A stretch of DNA of 64,000 nucleotides from Melanocharis versteri (lineage: Eukaryota; Chordata; Aves; Passeriformes; Melanocharitidae): positions 334,184 through 398,183 of the forward strand of contig VZTG01002326.1 in NCBI GenBank assembly GCA_013397845.1. Direction: 5' to 3'. The notes under the pieces are model-generated. The model saw only the letters and a list, made by a program, of their open reading frames with translations, was not told the origin of the DNA and did not search any database. Below, in pieces: positions 13,901-26,200 of the stretch (position 1 is its first letter; each line of letters begins with the position of its first letter). The position numbers were made by a program, and so were the translations under genes.

Positions 13901-16900
13901 GTAACTAGGGAAAAGCAAAATAAATTCAGTAAAAGATTCTTCATCATGGTTCAGTCAGTGATTGTTGGTGGTGGAAGTTGGAAGAAGAAATCAAAAATGT
14001 CAATTCTTCAATAAGTTTTTGACTGAAAATTTACACCTTGGAAGGGGCATGCTGAAATCTCACTGCTTTCACATAACATAGTCTTGAAAATGTGTAAATA
14101 TATTGAGTTTTAAAAGTGTTCACAAAACTTTGCAGCTGCTACAGGAAAGTGCTTTGGTATTTAGAACCGTTACAAGTAGGCATATTTAGATTATTAATCA
14201 GCCATTTGTAAAGTACTGCAGTAACTACATTATAGCTCAACCAGCCTAGCCTGAGAGTGCCAGTCTCCATTTCTTATGATTTCAACATCATTCTTAGAAT
14301 TTCATAGTTCTAAATACCCCTCAAAACTTTACTCCAACCTGTTCTAATTCTTCAGAAAATATAATCCTTCAGAAACAGTACTGAGTTAATACTTCGATAG
14401 GATAAAAAGGGATATACATGATGCTGATTAAAATGGACTGTCAGTCTGACAAGCCATGAACATTAAATACAAAGTGCTTGTGATCATTTAACTCCTTGCA
14501 ACACAGTGTCCCAAAACTAGGCTGTTCGCTCAATTTCCCTGTTAGAGCAATTACAACTTGCTCATGTACAGTTTTAGGGAAAATCAAACATAAAGGAGAT
14601 ATATTTCTTCATTTCCTGCCCTGAGTTTATGTAGTATTGCTGAATTTGTTTAAAAAGCTGCCATGTACCACCCTACCACTGGATGTATTTCAAAAGTAAT
14701 TGAACTAGTTGTTAAAGTGTACGAGGAGCACCCACACTGCAAAACTTGTTTGCACAGTTATTTCAAACAACTTCTGTGTTCTAGTGGACAAGAATGTTTG
14801 TACAATCACTATTCACATTTGTCTACACTTAATATCTTTGCTCTTTAGAATAATAACACCCTTTCCTTTAGGCAAGAATGTAAAACGTTAAAACATGACC
14901 ACAGAGGCTGCCCACTACTGAGCTGAACCTGCTGTTCTCTGTACCTTTTTCGGTTTCTGTTTCTTAGTCAAATCCTAGTGACATGTCTCTCATGGGGCTC
15001 AGTAGGGCTCCCAAGCTTGCAAAGCTAGCATGAAAGGAATGCAGGTCTGCCCATTTGCTGCTGCTTGAAACCACATCCAGTAAATATGAGCTAGTGATCT
15101 AAATTATCTAAATGAACTCATCTGCAGTCAACAAGAGTTTAAAAACTTTAGATGGCAAAGATAATACTTATTCTGATAAAACGAGATTTATTTTTCTAAT
15201 ATGGAGTTTATTAGAATAATAGGGGGGTTTGACAAAAAAGAGCAGGTAAGCACTGAGTCATTTTGGCTGAGATCTGAAAATCCAGAATGAACTTTTGGAG
15301 AGGAGATTTTTAAAAATAATTTTTCAGATACTAAGCCTTCCATCTCAAGCTGTCAGCGTATTTTGTTCCTTCCCTCAGCCTGATCAAAAATTTTATGTTC
15401 TTGTATGAAGCATTTTTTCCCCCCAGTTCTTTACGGAAACTTATTTGTGGCTTGAAGGAGAAGAAATAAGAGATGGGCAGCCCTGTTCTAATCAGGCAGT
15501 CCATGTTCCATCAAGTTTCTCCAGATGAAACCACTGCCATTGGGACCTGCCCATGGGCTGATTGCAGCCTGCAGAGAAGTGTTAATGAGGAAATGCTGGG
15601 GAAATATGAGAAAATGCCTTTGCTGTAGCATGAATGGTTTGTCCACTTTACAAATATGAGCAATGTAAACAAGGGGTTTTCTACATGTGTCATGGCAAGG
15701 AGGCCAAAACTATCATGGAAGGTGCTAGTTTAATGGTTCTGGCACATGGCCAAAAACAAGGCCAGAAGGTCATGCCCTTTCCAAAGGTGCAGGGCGCAAG
15801 CTGGTGCTAGAGGTAAGGTAGACACTATATCCACTGGTATGAAACAGTCTCCCACCAGCTGCTCTGATTTATAGGAACTGCAGCAGTGCAAGCCCACTTC
15901 AAAACCAAAGGGATAAAAAACAAGCTTTATGCCTCTCATGTCCCCATCTTTGTAGTTATGCATTCTGCTCACTTCCCTTTAAGAACCTCTGGATTTTCAT
16001 CTAAATATTAAAAGGACCTCCAGGTCCAGAGACCAGCTCAGACTTTCTTTGTTTACAGCTAGCCATCTGCTTTCCTAGCCACAGACTGGTTATCTGTCAT
16101 CTTTTCACATTTCGTTTATGGATATTCCAAAGTCATTCAGGGAGATAAGTGTCTCTTTTATGCAGCTAGCAATACCTCAGATAAAACGTTTGTTGAAATA
16201 CTTTAATCCATACACATTAGTTTCAAATATTTGGGTCTATTGGTTTGAGCTACCTACTTATCAGCTGGCATCAAAAAGCAGAAGTATGTCTGCAATTTTC
16301 TACTGTAATAAAAGCAAATATATACAGATAGCCCTGTACAGCGAGGAAAAAAATCCCTGCAGTTCCTTCCTCATGAAACCTTACAATCTTTATTTGTAAT
16401 GTAGATATCACAGTACAAACAGAAGTACACAGTTCATGTAGACAAGGGCTCATATTCTGCTGACAAAAAAAGGGCTATACGCACCCAGCTCAGAGAAACC
16501 CTTATTACACCTCTGTTCAGATGCCACTGGTTGCACATCGGGATGTCTTTCAGCCTGAAGGCTGATACTCTCCCGAGTGGGGGGCCACAGGCAGAACCGC
16601 CCTGGGCTTCCCACATCGAAGTGTTCAAAGCAGGGGGAGCCAGGCTCCAAGCCTGGCAGTCACACTCCCTTTTCAGAGAAGATAAAAGCAGCAGAGGAGA
16701 GTTACAGCACAACCGCAGCATCTCAGCTGTTAAACAGTACTCAAACACAATGTGTTTCTGGTTAGTTTAAGGAAGGATAAACAAGATTTAATATCTGGCA
16801 ATGAACATAATTGTTTTTTTCTTGCCCTATTAATGATATTTGGATTCATTCAGATTCATGTAGCTTCCACTCACGTAAGACTCCATTCCATTTCCTCATT

Positions 16901-17284
16901 TTCCATCTTTTCTATTTCCTAAAACATGAGTTGTTGAGCTAATGAATTAAAACACTCTGAGGTTTGGTTTTGGCTCTGTGTGCATCTGTGCTCTTTTACT
17001 ACCATAATTCAATGTGACAAGTTTATTGTCCTAACAAACACTAGCACCTATTGTAGAACTATAATAAAAAAAGAAAGATTGCCTTAAGCAGCACATTTTC
17101 TTCAGAGAAGACCAAATACTACCTATTGACATTTTGTTTTCCTCACATCATGTTCCTCTTTTCATGCCATAGTGGTCACTAAACATGCAAGTCTGTAGGC
17201 AAAGTGGACTAGATTAGAGTTTAAGGATCAGCCTCTGTGATGAGCTGGATCAGATGGAATTCATTCTTCTTATTAGCTTTCAGC
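7926..17284. other. Gene-poor A/T-rich interval
   Basis: Nothing that can be called a gene was found in this 9-kb stretch. Short open frames at 8,474-8,764 (minus), 9,343-9,627 (minus) and 10,961-11,164 (minus) have no recognised domains. The last is discussed as a finding because its composition is protein-like. A partial direct repeat of AAAACTGATACT occurs twice near 12,320-12,352. No interspersed repeat family was recognised here, but short or very old fragments would escape visual inspection. Confidence 0.5.
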
Positions 17285-17405
17285 TGATACGTATGAGCCT
17301 GAGCTCAGGACTTCGTTTGTGCAAGGCACATTAAACACTGTGAATGCAACCCCTGCCCCAAGGAGCTTGCAGCTCGAAAAGACAAGTACGCAAAGATAAG
17401 ACAGA
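17285..17405. repeat. Probable ancient amniote interspersed repeat fragment
   Basis: A segment containing CCCCTGCCCCAAGGAGCTTG, and 20-30 bases later AAGACAAGTACGCAAAGATA followed by AGACAGACAAA, resembles a degraded interspersed repeat motif I associate with amniote genomes (a 'CCTGCCCCAAAGAGCTTACA... AGACAAGACAGACAAA' pattern). I cannot name the family with certainty. The call rests on remembered similarity over about 100 bases and needs a repeat-library search. Confidence 0.4.
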
Positions 17406-20150
17406 CAAAAAATAAGCCTAGGACTTTGCAAAAAACAAAGACTTTGCTAAATCAATGTGCAAAAAGCCAACACAAATGAGAGGTTCATTTCTCCATAAGA
17501 AGCAATTTAAATGTTTCTATACAAATCAGCTACGTCCAGTACAAGGCTAGCCCTCCAGATGAATGCCTGTCCAAAAAAACACAAACCCCCACAGATCCAC
17601 AGCTAAGTAAATAAACTACAATGACCCAAAATAAAATTTGAAACACTCTGTTTTTCAAGGCTCACAAAACAAGATTTTAATGATGCATATGGTCCTTATT
17701 TTACCCATAATGGTTCTTTGATATATAGTGGCAAGGCTTTAATTCATTGATGGAATAACATGTTCATGTAATCCATTCTATTGCTAATGAAATAATCAAG
17801 ACTTCTCTCCTTGTATCTCTTTGAAAGGCTATATTCAATAGCAGGTCTTAAAATATTTTACCAGCAGGGGAATGACACAAGAGTAGCACATGCAGAAACT
17901 AAAGAGGAGTCTGTCACAATTTGCTCCCTGTTAAAAAAACCCCAAACATTAAAAAAATGATGTTTCTGCAGAGAAATGCTAATGCATTATGGATCTGACT
18001 CAGCACAGGTAACAAGGCAGTTGCCCACCACAGAAGACTCCTTCAGGAAAAAAGTGCTCCCTTCTAAGCTATTTACACTGGTGGTGCAAGTGCCCTGCCA
18101 AGGTGGACTTCCTTTTGAAGCAGGATGTTTGGCATGGGCCAGGGTTGGTGGTAAGCTCTTTGCAAAAACAGTCTTTCCTGCCCCCTTCAATCCTCTCCTC
18201 GTTCACGCGCAGCAAAAGCGTGACCTGAGGTCTCCAGGGCTTGCCTCCCTTGCTCTCCTCCTCAATCTTGCTGTGGCAGAAGCAACCTGACCCCAGTCAG
18301 GTCCAGTCCTTCATCTGTGGGCTCAATCCTGCCTACACTACCAAGAAATGTCAGGCTGCATTTCATGGATAAACCAGGGGAAATCTGGATGGGGTGGAAA
18401 CACTGGTCTCTTCTCTTTCAAACTAGTTATTTCCACGCAGTTGAGTGTCCAAGAATCTGACTGAGAGTAATTAGTGCATTTCACCATATTAAGGACTCTC
18501 AAATTCCTGTTACTTTTTACCTTTGTGAAAAAGCTCTGTATCATCAAGTGGCAGAGGTATGGTCTCTTCTTAAAATGTTAGATGCAATTTATTACATTCA
18601 GTGAATCAGTAAATGTAATAAATTCTATCGCCTTCAGCATCCAAGCAGACTGCATTGAGCACTGGAGGAATCAATCTGACACTAATTTCATGTTTTATGA
18701 TATTTTGTTCAAAATGGTTACACAAATACAGCAGGCATCTGTTTAGAGCATCTTTGGCACTGTTCAGAGAATCTATATTTCATTCAGCTTTCGTCCCTGA
18801 TTTAAATTAATTACTGCTCAGGGAAGGGACAGGAAACAGACACAGGTATATACAATGCATGTGTTACATATGCACAATTTCCCTGATGGACGGGGAGTGG
18901 TGGGGGTTGCAATTTTCGAAGCTTCCCACTTAGCCTACTTTTTCTGCCCCAGTCTAACTAAAGAGGCTGCACAAACACAGCTGTTTCATTCAGTGAGATA
19001 CCATGTGTAATCCGAGGAGGAGGAGGCAAGCCTCCTCTCACACCCCTGGAAAATTCATACTCATCTCGTGCTCGAGTCTATCAGACAGACTGAGAGCTTC
19101 CACTTTCGGCCCTCCAGGACACTGTGGTGGAGCAGACCCCCACCTGCAGCATGCAAATGTGGGGAACCCAGGGGCTGGAGGAGAGCAGTAGCTAATTAAA
19201 CTTTTCAGCAGGCATAAAGTTTGGCAGATCTACATGTAAGACTAAAATCCCTGATTAAGTTTAGGAGTGCAAGGGAAGTCAAATCCGGTTCTTCTCTGCA
19301 TTGATGAAGACCAGCATGGCACACAGCTCAGAGAGTTTATCTCACTGTATGTGAAAGTAAAAAAACCCTAAAAAGATAAATTATTCATATTTTGTTTTGC
19401 AACTAGTCTTAGAAAAAGAAAGTGAAATATGAGGTGTTTACTGCATTTGTCAATTACTAAGAGAAACAAAAACATATCTTTCTCTAATAAAATGTTTTAG
19501 CTGAAGCATTTAGCATTGCATTGTAGAAGGTCTATGCATACCTCTTTATTTCCAGGCATAGAGTGAGGACAGAGACAAATTTTTCATATGCAGCAATTTC
19601 CCTGGTGGAAGTTTGCTATTGAGACTTACAGCTAACATATTGAAATATATTAATAGGGTTTAAGGCTTCCATTTATCTTCATTAAACCAGTCTGAGTCTG
19701 AAAGCTGACTTGAGGATAATTTTTCATATCAGGAATGAGAAGACAGAGGTTTCACCCCAGCTCTTCAGCTGACTTAAGCAGTGATTTCAGACAATTCCCA
19801 TCAGTTTGGAACACAAAAAGTAAACTTAATAGCACATATCTCTCTCCAAAGTAGCCTGACATCTCTTTAAGAAAGAATGTGAAGGAATAAGAGCATTGTA
19901 GATGAACTAATTTCTCTTGTCCAATGATTTAAGAATCTGAACAGATGGACCTTCATATACCTAATCCATTCTGCAAGTTTTATACTCTGGGAAACCGTCT
20001 GCAGCTCTTTGAAAAAGAAGCATTTTGTAAAATATATATATATAATGCTGTTCTTAACGAAATAAATGCCTTTCAAAAACATATGTAAGTCAGTACAACA
20101 ATGCAAGCTTTCATGCCAGAAACTGCTTGGGAAATCATGCCTTTCCTGCA
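17406..20150. other. Gene-poor interval with one strong hairpin
   Basis: No gene supported. Open frames at 17,976-18,290 (plus), 18,338-18,547 (minus) and 19,003-19,191 (plus) have no recognisable domains. A 13-bp-arm inverted repeat at 18,586-18,624 is listed separately. Confidence 0.5.
18586..18624. repeat. Perfect 13-bp inverted repeat with 13-nt loop
   Basis: Left arm AATTTATTACATT (18,586-18,598) and right arm AATGTAATAAATT (18,612-18,624) are exact reverse complements, separated by CAGTGAATCAGTA. The loop carries part of a nested ATTCA/TGAAT symmetry. The structure could form a short cruciform, or be the relic of a palindromic miniature transposon. No flanking target-site duplication was obvious. 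Confidence 0.9.
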
Positions 20151-20151
20151 T

Positions 20152-20250
20152 TAAAAAAAAAAATCTATATCTATCTATGTATATCTATATCTATATCTAT
20201 ATCTATCTATCTATATCTATATCTATATCTACATCTATATCTATATCTAT
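20152..20250. repeat. Poly-A tract followed by a TCTATA/TCTA microsatellite
   Basis: A run of about 12 A residues (20,152-20,163) is followed by about 87 bp of interleaved TCTATA hexamers and TCTA tetramers with single-base interruptions (TCTATG at 20,174-20,179, ACATCT near 20,231). The open frames across it, encoding YLYLYL or SISISI strings, are artefacts of the repeat. A-run plus microsatellite is a common relic of a retrotransposon tail, but no retrotransposon body is visible to the left. Confidence 0.95.
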
Positions 20251-23200
20251 GTTTCCCCACAGTCTCATGCAGACAGGCAGAGCAGTGCAGCATAATCCTG
20301 CAGGATAAAGGTGAAGAAGAGGAGTGATATCCTCTGTGGCTTCATCTTTTCCCTTTCATGCCCTGCTGTATTTCTGGGGCCATTTGGACCTTCTGGGTGG
20401 GAAAGCAGCCAGAAGGAAAACACATCACAGGACACCACAAAACCCTGGGATCATGCTGGGCTGCCACAGGTAGCGCTGTGGGCTTGGGGGACATGATGCG
20501 GGAAGATGCAGCTGAGGGGAAAGTTGCCTCTGTGGCCAGCTCTAAGCACTGCTCTTCTCTGTTTGGTCCTTAGCAAAGTGAAAAGACCATGCAGTTCTTT
20601 TTTCAGCTTACAAATAGTCCGTGGATAGATGAGGCTGGGAACAGGCACCCAGCAGAGATCATAAATAAACGCTTTGTCCCAAAACACTGAATTTTTGATC
20701 TTTTTTGAAAGAGGGCAAGAGAATATTGCATTTTTATTCTTCAAGTGCTCCGCCAGAGTACCACAATGCACACAAGCCCTGCTGTACTTTCTGTGTTGTA
20801 GATAACACCTCAGCTACAGATTTCACTGTTTCAACACCCTTGTTGGTGCTCAGCAAATCCTGCAAGATTTATTACACATTACAGGAACATCAAGCAAAGT
20901 AAGGCTGGAGTAAAAGTATCTTGAAATGGTCTGAAGTTAAAGGGATTTCAGTTATCTCTCTCCAACTGGAAGGAAGCTGTTGGAATGATATACCTCTTAG
21001 TGTCTTGAAACTTTTCTGCCTCTCTTTCTTCTCCATAAATGGGTATAATGATACATACTTCCCTTGGTAAATGCTGTGAAATCAACATAAGAAAATGCTA
21101 TATGGAACCTGGATATTTTTATTGGTAGTATTACTGCTGTTGTTCATACATTTGCTCTGAAATTAAAGTTACTGAGCAAGGGCATCCACCAAAAAAATCT
21201 TACTACAAAAACACGAATGTGTGGATAAACACCATAAAGATAATTCACACATTCTCAGTTAAGCAAAATATCCTGCAGAATTAGGTCAGACTCTTCAGAC
21301 AACACTTGCAAAATTCAGGCCCCAATTTTTATTAATTCACCCTTTAAACAAAACTCGATTTTGATTTCAGCTGGTTTTCAGCAATGCTGTGGAAAAAGCC
21401 AAAACACCTTCTCAGGGATTATGCCAAGCAGTAGTTTTGAACAGGTTTGGGGCAATATTCAATGAACTGTAACTAATCATTTTCATCTTATCGCCTACAG
21501 AGTCATTGCATTGGAATGATGTTTGGCTAATTTTCCAAAAGACACGTTTACTATGGATTGCTCTACATCGCTGTCAGGAATGACAGTGAGCCAAAACACA
21601 CTCTGTCAAGGGAAGTGTTTGGTTGATGAAATTATAAATAAGTCATCAACCAAAAGTCTGTTAAAATGAATCATCATTAAATGTTTCTCTAAATACAGTG
21701 TTTAATATCAAACTCCAAAATAGGAACTGCAAGACTGTTTTTCCCTACCTCATTCACAGATCTCCTCTTTGAACACATCATGAGAATATTAAGTTAGTTA
21801 ATTTAAGCTATATGTGCACGCAAGCACATGCAGAGAAGCAAAGACTGTGATATGTTTTACATAAAGCAGGCCATTGTGCACTGATTATAATGTGTAAAGA
21901 GGAAATATGTTTATACCACAATCTATTCTAAACTCAAATAGGCAGCAGTACACTGTGTTTATAAATACAAATGCAAAACCTATGTTAAGATAATGTTAAG
22001 GGTCTGGATTCTAACCACAAACCCCAGGAAATTCAGAGCAAACCTTGGAAGTTTGGGCCTGAATCTGATTTCCATGTAACCCCAGTACCTTCAGCGATGT
22101 TTGTACAGTAGAAAACAAAAATTTCAGTCTGAGGCTTTCTAAGTATGGCAGGGCTTGTGCAAAGTATTATCATACTTAGGTCTGAAGGCAAGGTACAAGA
22201 AAACAATGTAGGCAGCTGTGACAGTGTCCCCCAGGGCCTCTCTTAATCTAATGAAGTGTGTATGTGCATATGTGGGTGTGTGCAAGAGGGGAAGGATGGA
22301 AATGTGCAGCTTGGACAAGCACATCCTCCAAACTCTCTTTTATTGTCCAAGACACATGTAGACATTACAGAAAGCTTGGACCAAGCTGAATATTATCAGT
22401 CTTTTATGATACACAATTTACAGCACTACATTACCACATTTTAAGGAGGCTATAAAAAAGGAGCACAGCCGGGGATGTCCCCACTGAGATACACAACTGA
22501 AATATTAATCAAGAGACTTCAGTGAGGAAGGAGGAGGAAATGACCTAAGCCTATGCAGCCCTGTGTGATGTTCCAGTGCACAGCCATGACAGTAAAAGAA
22601 AATCTGACAAAGGCAAGAACAAGATTGGATCATTCCAGCTAGACTAGGAAGGGACATGGCAAATGAAGAACGGCTGATCTGGTGGTAACCTCTAACAGCT
22701 GGAGAACATGTTGGCTCTAGTCTATCAGCAGAAGTGAACTAACCTTCCAGTTGGTAATGCTGAGACATTGGAGCAGCCAAAAAGGATTCCTATTGTTACA
22801 GTGTATTTCATGTTTTGCTGTTCTTCAGCTTTCCATATGTACAAAATTCCATATATACATCCTTTAGCAAAAATGGCTTTGAATATCTTATTTTTCCTAG
22901 CAATAAGGCTGGTGCTCTGATGTATACGGCAAAAGCCTTCCCTGAGATACAACCTTCTGTGAGTGTTTTCCAGACAATGAATTGTGGAGTTCACTGACAT
23001 CTGTAGAGCAATCCACTTATGCAGAAGGGACTGATAGGTGGTTAAGAAAAGTCATCAGTGTGTTATGTCTCTCAGTAAATGCTCTCCCAAGATCAAGGGC
23101 AAACTTGGAGGTCACTATGAGGTTCCTGAAAGAGCCCTGAGAGGGTAGTTTAGGTGGAATTTAGGCACTAAGGTGAGGAAGCCACAGAAGTATATCCAAC

Positions 23201-26200
23201 TGCTTTGCTCTTAACCAGCTATAGATGTTGATAAACGGAGCCGCCATGTAGCACAGATCCTGTAAGCTCTGCTCACATGGTACCAAAAACCTCCCCTTTA
23301 TATGACCTTAAAAGCAAAAGTGTACCTCCATCTTTCCTATAATAGCTGATGTTTGGTGAACCTCCTGAGGAAGAAAAGATACTGGCTGCACACTGTCCTC
23401 GGCCTCAGGCAGTCCCCACTCGTGCCCTGCCACACATCCAATGCTCTCCTACCAACCGCCCGAGGGACACCCAGCCATTCCTTGGATTGGCGTTTCCTTG
23501 GAGGCTGGAAGGCAAACAGCACGATCAGAGAGGAACAAGACAGCGTCCACATCCATGCCTTGTTAGCAACAGTCACAAAACTGACTCGCAGATCAGACAC
23601 AGGAAGGACCAGATGGCACAATCTGACTAATCTGGAAACAGATATGTAAACCTCCACTGACAGACGCAGAGAGAAGAACTGACAGTCTTCAAAAAAAGGC
23701 TGTCCATCTCACTTCATCCAAAAGAAAAGGAAGTCCGATGCACAGACTGCGTGAAAGTGAGGAAAGGAAGTATGCTGAAATAGTGGTGGATGCTGGTAGA
23801 GTCCCAAAACACATCAAGAAGAGTGGAATATACCTAGAGGAAATGTTTCAATAATGGTTAAGTTTGCTTAGATGTATACTATTTTCAAAGGAAGTACAAA
23901 AGGGGACCATGTTAATGAGTTTCTGTTCCCAGTTAATGAAAATTATGCTTCTGATGTTTCTCCTGGTTTTCTGTACTATTCATCAAATGATTTTTAATGA
24001 GGCACAACTTCAGCTGCAAATACATTGATCATCTTTCCATGAACATTGACACACTTAATGCAATCAAGGATCACTGCTTTACTAGCTAGTCCTGAAGTTC
24101 ATTACTGTAGAAAACCTGAAAAAATGTTTGTGTTATTTGCTATTAATTCACAGTTTATTTAAACCAGTACTTTCTTTCAGACTGGCTTATTCATGAACTC
24201 TGTGTCATAAGTAAAACAATAAGCACTTTAAAAAAACTCTAAAAACTATCTTAAGTGTGTAAGGAGATGAAAATATCGTGACCGTAGTGCCAGTTGACAT
24301 ATTCTAGTGAAAACCAGGCATCAACTCAAATAAAGGAGCCTTCCATGGGCAAAAAAAGATTATGAGAGAAAACTCAGGATCAGTCCATTGTTCCTACCCC
24401 AAGGGCAACAAAGAAAATTCCAGGAAACTTGTTCTTTATTAAAAAGCCATAAAGAGTACAAATAAGTGTGCCAGATGAGAGCACTTCTATATATGGCTGG
24501 GTCTAGAAGACAAATTCAGAGATAAATCCTGCCTCCAGCAGCACAAAAGCAAAGGGAAGATCTCCAGTAAATAATATTGTCCTTCACCAGCCAGCCTGAG
24601 ACACTAACACAAGTTTGAACATCAGCAAGACAGAAACCATCCCAAAGGAATAATATTCTTGTCTTCCTGTGAGAAAAGCATGTTTGTGCATACTGCAACT
24701 GTTGTTGATGTGTCATGGGAGATCCACACAGGATTTCCATTGCATCTAGATGGAGCTCCCTCCTGAAGCATGTACTGAAGTATTGAATTTTTGTAATATG
24801 CTCTTTCTACAAGGGACTCAGAACCAAACCCAAGGAATTCTTCATCTCTTTCAATTCTTGATCCTCTTGAAAGAAGTCTTAATGTTCATTACAAATTTTT
24901 ATTTCTCTTAGCAGCTTTATCTGACAAAGATTAAATAGACGGGGTTAGGCTGATGGATGATAGATGGGTTCAAGCCAGAGATGAGCAAGCCAGACAGTCT
25001 GCTGTAGACCTTGCAAACTTCATCACAATGCTTATCACCCTGTGCTGAAGGGAGACCTCAAGGCCACAGTCCACAAGTTATGAAGATGGCTGCCTGACAT
25101 CATGTTGGTTGTGGTTTTCAGGCTTTATTCCACTTGTTGTCATGCTGATATAAATCATTAATAACTCCATTAGGGATTGCTATGTTTGTGGGTCAGCCTA
25201 GATTTGCATCTTCGGAAAGTGAGCTTAGCTCCTGTTCTATGGGGTTTTACTTGCTAGACAGTGAGAGAGAACATTCAGAGTCCTCATCTAATTATTGTTT
25301 GCTCCTGATGAAAAGTAGTAACTAGTCAACTACATATAGAAAAAGTAAGATTATTTAAAATTATTAATAAAATTATTTGCATAAGAAACGGTTACACCTG
25401 AAAATCAGACTCAAAACTTCTGAGAATAAAAGTATTTATTAAGAGTTTGGAGTTTTGATGGATTTTTGTTAGTATTACAGCCACATAAGAAAACACCTAA
25501 ATCCTTATCCACTCTGTATTTTTTGTTTTGCTTCATAGTAATTTTTTAAAGCATGTCCTGCAAATTATTTGCAGATAATGAAGGTTTTTTTGTATCCATA
25601 ATTTGATGGTAAAACTTCTTTGGAGTTTCTGTGCCATATCCTAGACTGCTTTTCTGTGGAGAAATATAATGGATTTTGTTCATTGATAATCCACCTGGTG
25701 ATTTATCACCAAGTGGTAATATAGGCCGTAATACATTTTGTTGCAAGTGTCAGGCATTTCAGAATGCATGAGTGCCATCAAGACAGCTCATGCACCAAAG
25801 GACATAGAGGTACCATGGTGTTAAAATCCTAGTTTAGATTCAAGATAACCTCATGCTGCTCAAATTGGATAAAAAAAATTAGAAATTAACAGATGAATTT
25901 CACTGGAATCATGAAGGCAGAGGAACAACACGAAACTGAGACAACATGGAAGGATGATTAGACGTGTTTTAAAGAGAAGGACAGGTACAAGACCTTGTCT
26001 CTTCCTGAAACCAAAAATAATCTATAATCGATGCAAGCTTATCTGAATCAGGGAACTAGACTGAGGGAAAGAAAACAAGAAGGGGCAAAGACCTCATAAC
26101 CATATGGATAAATCTGTACAATGCATTCAGAAAAAAGGAAGGAAAGAAGAAAAGCAGTAGAAAACAAACCAAGAAGAAAAGAATGAAAGAGGAAAAGAGA

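Noticed and set aside
20066..20327. Open frames encoding YLYLYL or SISISI repeats
   Set aside because: Produced by the TCTATA microsatellite.
23337..23657. Three overlapping open frames of 93-106 codons
   Set aside because: All are open simultaneously over the same 300 bp, consistent with local composition. None has a recognisable domain.
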